From NCBI GenBank assembly GCA_028694115.1, contig JAQUUB010000013.1, positions 1 through 64,000 on the forward strand: DNA of 64,000 nucleotides, read 5' to 3'. This DNA comes from Lachnospiraceae bacterium (GTDB taxonomy: Bacteria; Bacillota_A; Clostridia; Lachnospirales; Lachnospiraceae). The first letter of the stretch is position 1, and each line of letters opens with the position of its first letter. The notes beneath the pieces are model-generated. The model saw only the letters and a list, made by a program, of their open reading frames with translations, did not search any database and had not been told where the DNA came from. Below are positions 61,579-64,000 of this stretch, one piece after another. The translations under genes and the position numbers were made by a program.

Positions 61579-62454
61579 ATGAAAAATGCAAAGGGGTATT
61601 TGAGAACGAATAAACTTCAAAAAATATTAATTGTAGTACTTCTGGTCACCATTTTTTTTCTGGCTGTCTTATTTTATATAAAAGAACATTATCGTGTGAA
61701 AACGGTTACCGTAACAGGAAATCAGCATTATACAAATGAACAAATACAAAAGATTGTAATGAGTGGAAAGTACGGAGACAATTCCATGTATTTGTATTTT
61801 AAATATAAATACAAAAAGGTAGATAACGTTCCCTTTGTAGAAACGATGGATGTAACAATTGTTTCCCCTTCAGAGATAAAGATAACGGTATATGAGAAAG
61901 CCATAGCCGGATATGTAGAGTACCTGGGACGTTATATGTATTTTGACAAAGATGGCATAGTGGTAGAAAGTTCAGAGTCACAAGTGGATAATCTGCCTTA
62001 TGTAACAGGACTAAAGTTTGACTATGTAGTTATGTATGAAAAGCTCCCAATTGAAAACGAACAGATATTTAAGGAAATTCTAAGCATCACCCAATTATTA
62101 ACAAAGTATCGTATAAAAACCACGAAAATATATTTTGATCAGGACCTAAATATCGATTTATATTTTGATCAGGCAAAAGTACAAATTGGTAACATGAACA
62201 ATATAGATGAGAAAATGATTAAGCTACAGTACATTGTTCCAAAATTAAAAGGATTAAGTGGTACTTTGTATATGGAAAACTATCAAAATGATTCCAAAGA
62301 GGACTATATCACATTCCAAAGAGACGATGTGCAATCTCATTCTGAATTAAATATGGAAGAAATACTTGTAAGTGAAAATCAAGTACAAGTTTCAGGGAAT
62401 GTTTCAGGTAATGTTTCAGGCAACGTTTCAGGCAATGTCATAGCTGACGATTAG
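61579..62454 (+). CDS. ftsQ: Cell division protein FtsQ/DivIB
   Basis: About 291 residues. Cytoplasmic start, membrane helix (ILIVVLLVTIFFLAVLFYI), then a POTRA domain (RVKTVTVTGNQHYTNEQIQKIV) and the beta domain (VEYLGRYMYFDKDGIVVESS). It organises the divisome with FtsL/FtsB. The C-terminus has four Val-Ser-Gly-Asn repeats encoded by 12-base tandem repeats. ATG 61579 with GGAG nine bases upstream is preferred; 61564 is an alternative. Confidence 0.9.
   Translation: MKNAKGYLRTNKLQKILIVVLLVTIFFLAVLFYIKEHYRVKTVTVTGNQHYTNEQIQKIVMSGKYGDNSMYLYFKYKYKKVDNVPFVETMDVTIVSPSEIKITVYEKAIAGYVEYLGRYMYFDKDGIVVESSESQVDNLPYVTGLKFDYVVMYEKLPIENEQIFKEILSITQLLTKYRIKTTKIYFDQDLNIDLYFDQAKVQIGNMNNIDEKMIKLQYIVPKLKGLSGTLYMENYQNDSKEDYITFQRDDVQSHSELNMEEILVSENQVQVSGNVSGNVSGNVSGNVIADD
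62389..62436 (+). repeat. Four 12-base tandem repeats encoding VSGN at the ftsQ end
   Basis: GTTTCAGGNAAY repeated four times at 62389, 62401, 62413 and 62425 with differences only at positions 9 and 12. Slippage here would change tail length in frame. Confidence 0.93.
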
Positions 62455-62490
62455 AAAAATAAGGAAATTAAGGAAATTTGAAATTAATAG

Positions 62491-62519
62491 TTGATAAATT
62501 AATGAAATAATTATATGAT
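62491..62519 (+). promoter_or_regulatory. Promoter directly upstream of ftsZ
   Basis: TTGATA (62491-62496) and TATGAT (62514-62519) with 17-base spacer, giving ftsZ its own transcription. A weak stem GTCGGC/GCTGGC sits between it and the ribosome site. Confidence 0.7.
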
Positions 62520-62584
62520 ATAGTATATGGAGTTTGTAAGGAGAGAAGAGTCGGCATTTTTGCTGGCATGAAGGAGGAGTACCT

Positions 62585-63736
62585 TTGCTAGAAATTAAGA
62601 CAAATGACGCTGAGTCTACTGCCAAAATAATTGTTATAGGTGTTGGTGGTGCAGGCAATAATGCTGTTAATAGAATGGTGGAAGAAAATATTGGAGGAGT
62701 TGATTTTATTGGTGTTAACACTGATAAACAGGCTTTGCAATTATGTAAGTCTCCAAGACTTCTTCAGATAGGTGAGAAATTAACAAAAGGTTTAGGAGCT
62801 GGAGCAAGACCCGAAGTGGGTGAAAAGGCTGCAGAAGAGAGTTTAGATGAGATTTCAGAAGCGATAAAGGGATGTGATATGGTTTTTGTTACCTGTGGTA
62901 TGGGTGGTGGAACCGGTACTGGTGCTGCACCTGTAGTTGCTAAAGTGGCAAAAGACATGGGGATTCTTACCGTTGGTGTTGTTACGAAACCTTTTAAATT
63001 TGAAGCAAAAACACGTATGGTGAATGCGCTAGGTGGAATTGAGAAGTTAAAGGAAAGCGTAGATACTTTAATTGTAATCCCAAATGATAAGTTACTCGAA
63101 ATCGTTGACCGACGTACAACAATGCCTGATGCATTAAAGAAAGCAGACGAAGTACTCCAACAGGCAGTTCAGGGAATTACAGATTTAATTAATGTACCAG
63201 CACTTATTAATTTAGATTTTGCTGATGTACAGACGGTTATGAAGGACAAGGGAATTGCACATATTGGAATAGGACAGGCAAAGGGTGATGATAAGGCAAT
63301 TGAAGCTGTGAAGCAGGCTGTTGCCAGCCCATTATTAGAGACTACGATAGCAGGAGCCTCTCATGTAATCATTAATGTTTCTGGTGATATTTCACTTATG
63401 GATGCAAATGATGCAGTTAGTTATGTTCAGGATTTGGCTGGAGATAATGCAAATATTATTTTCGGTGCAATGTACGATAATAAGGAAACAGATGCAGCTA
63501 CTATTACAGTAATTGCTACAGGTCTTGATACCGCAGCTGTCCAAAGTGCTGTTAATCGTTATGCTGGTAGTTTTTCTACATATGCAGGTCAAAAGACTGG
63601 AACAGTGCCCAGGGGAGTAAATCCTGTTAATACAGGAGCTGTACCATTTACCGGTATTCAAAAATCAGACAAGCCATTAGTTAGCAATGTTGAAGCAAAG
63701 ACGATTAAGGTACCAGATTTCTTGAAAAGACAATAG
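62585..63736 (+). CDS. ftsZ: Cell division GTPase FtsZ
   Basis: 383 residues. [13 protein letters not shown] near 19 and the tubulin signature [10 protein letters not shown] near 106. It ends in the C-terminal peptide KVPDFLKRQ that binds partners such as FtsA, SepF and EzrA. It polymerises into the Z ring. TTG start with AAGGAGG eight bases upstream, and own promoter. ftsA is not next to it in this cluster. Confidence 0.98.
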   Translation: MLEIKTNDAESTAKIIVIGVGGAGNNAVNRMVEENIGGVDFIGVNTDKQALQLCKSPRLLQIGEKLTKGLGAGARPEVGEKAAEESLDEISEAIKGCDMVFVTCGMGGGTGTGAAPVVAKVAKDMGILTVGVVTKPFKFEAKTRMVNALGGIEKLKESVDTLIVIPNDKLLEIVDRRTTMPDALKKADEVLQQAVQGITDLINVPALINLDFADVQTVMKDKGIAHIGIGQAKGDDKAIEAVKQAVASPLLETTIAGASHVIINVSGDISLMDANDAVSYVQDLAGDNANIIFGAMYDNKETDAATITVIATGLDTAAVQSAVNRYAGSFSTYAGQKTGTVPRGVNPVNTGAVPFTGIQKSDKPLVSNVEAKTIKVPDFLKRQ

Positions 63737-63753
63737 AAGAAAATACTAATTTT

Positions 63754-63786
63754 AAATCGCTTGGGTAAAACCCAGGCGATTTTTTT
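63754..63786 (+). terminator. Rho-independent terminator after ftsZ
   Basis: AAATCGC-T-TGGGT pairs with ACCCA-G-GCGATTT, then a T-run to 63786. Confidence 0.92.
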
Positions 63787-63826
63787 GTTGAAAAAGAGAG
63801 ATAGAAAAAAATAAGTGTTCTACACA

Positions 63827-63861
63827 TTGTGACAAAAACCATAAATCAAATTGACTATAAT
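63827..63861 (+). promoter_or_regulatory. Possible Spo0A-type spoIIG promoter
   Basis: TATAAT (63856-63861) has no -35 at 17 bases, but TTGTGA lies 23 bases upstream (63827-63832). On the other strand TTTGTCACA (63828-63836) is one base from the Spo0A box TTTGTCRAA. B. subtilis spoIIG has this design: 22-base spacing and Spo0A boxes on the -35. Confidence 0.5.
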
Positions 63862-63889
63862 GATACAAGAAAGCGAATGGAGGTGTGAG

Positions 63890-64000
63890 TTGCAATATGA
63901 ATTATATATTGATGTTTTTTTCTTATTTAATCTGTGGATGAATTATTTGATTCTAGAGATAACAAATATGTTTATGAAAACATCAATAGCAAGAATTAAA
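63890..64000 (+). CDS. spoIIGA: Sporulation protease SpoIIGA, N-terminal fragment
   Basis: 37 codons, open to the window edge. The translation begins MQYELYIDVFFLFNLWMNYL, the membrane start typical of SpoIIGA, which cleaves pro-sigma-E in the mother cell. TTG start with GGAGG upstream. ftsZ-spoIIGA-sigE order is common in clostridia, so sigE is expected next. Partial; too short for the catalytic residues. Confidence 0.88.
   Translation, partial: MQYELYIDVFFLFNLWMNYLILEITNMFMKTSIARIK

Overview
The window is an AT-rich piece of a Gram-positive chromosome. It carries a spore-formation gene (spoIIGA, cut by the right edge), a SCIFF peptide with its maturase, meso-DAP-type MurE (DNPR motif), many TTG start codons and strong Shine-Dalgarno sites. 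Together these point to an anaerobic, spore-forming clostridium, most likely of the family Lachnospiraceae and possibly near Lachnoclostridium phytofermentans; the family and species placement is inference. No rRNA, tRNA, CRISPR array, phage or insertion sequence was seen, and no gene-free stretch exceeds 300 bases.

Layout. 0-5.4 kb: an operon of a metallo-beta-lactamase-fold hydrolase, hemZ, hisS and aspS, preceded by a two-unit structured repeat. 5.4-9.2 kb: an AraC regulator diverging from galK-galT (Leloir pathway). 9.2-15.5 kb: a [FeFe]-hydrogenase-like protein fused to a chemoreceptor signalling tip, an unknown small protein with a cell-wall amidase, a radical SAM protein paired with a TetR regulator behind a textbook promoter and twin operators, and a CNNM/CorC membrane protein. 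15.6-19.9 kb: a TIGR04086 membrane protein, the SCIFF peptide (scfA, 47 residues), its radical SAM maturase (scfB) and fused secDF. 20-23.1 kb: VTC-domain protein, DUF4956 membrane protein and beta-helix lipoprotein. 23.2-31.5 kb: MarR, a heterodimeric ABC exporter, recJ and a family 31 glycosidase. 31.5-32.9 kb: a CheX-like protein and a stand-alone receiver.

33-47.5 kb: a long same-strand housekeeping run, murE-priA-def-fmt-yugP-rsmB-rlmN-stp-prkC-rsgA-rpe-FAD oxidoreductase, interrupted between fmt and yugP by another copy of the structured repeat and closed by a bidirectional terminator. 47.5-50.7 kb: a convergent radical SAM gene, then ychF and lgt.

50.7-64 kb: the division and cell wall (dcw) cluster: mraZ (with four 10-bp MraZ boxes), rsmH, ftsL, two class B penicillin-binding proteins, mraY, murD, ftsW, murA, ftsQ, ftsZ, then spoIIGA. 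murF, murG, murC and ftsA are absent here, and murE lies 17 kb away. The Stp/PrkC phosphatase-kinase pair could connect wall-precursor sensing to this division machinery.

Most genes are conserved housekeeping genes. The least explained signals are the structured repeat family (13-195 and 38179-38336), the hydrogenase-like chemoreceptor fusion, the TetR/radical SAM locus, the VTC/DUF4956/beta-helix cluster, and a recurring VSGN-type tail on envelope proteins. Several start codons were moved from the longest possible ORF start to the one with a ribosome binding site; these choices are explained in each entry.
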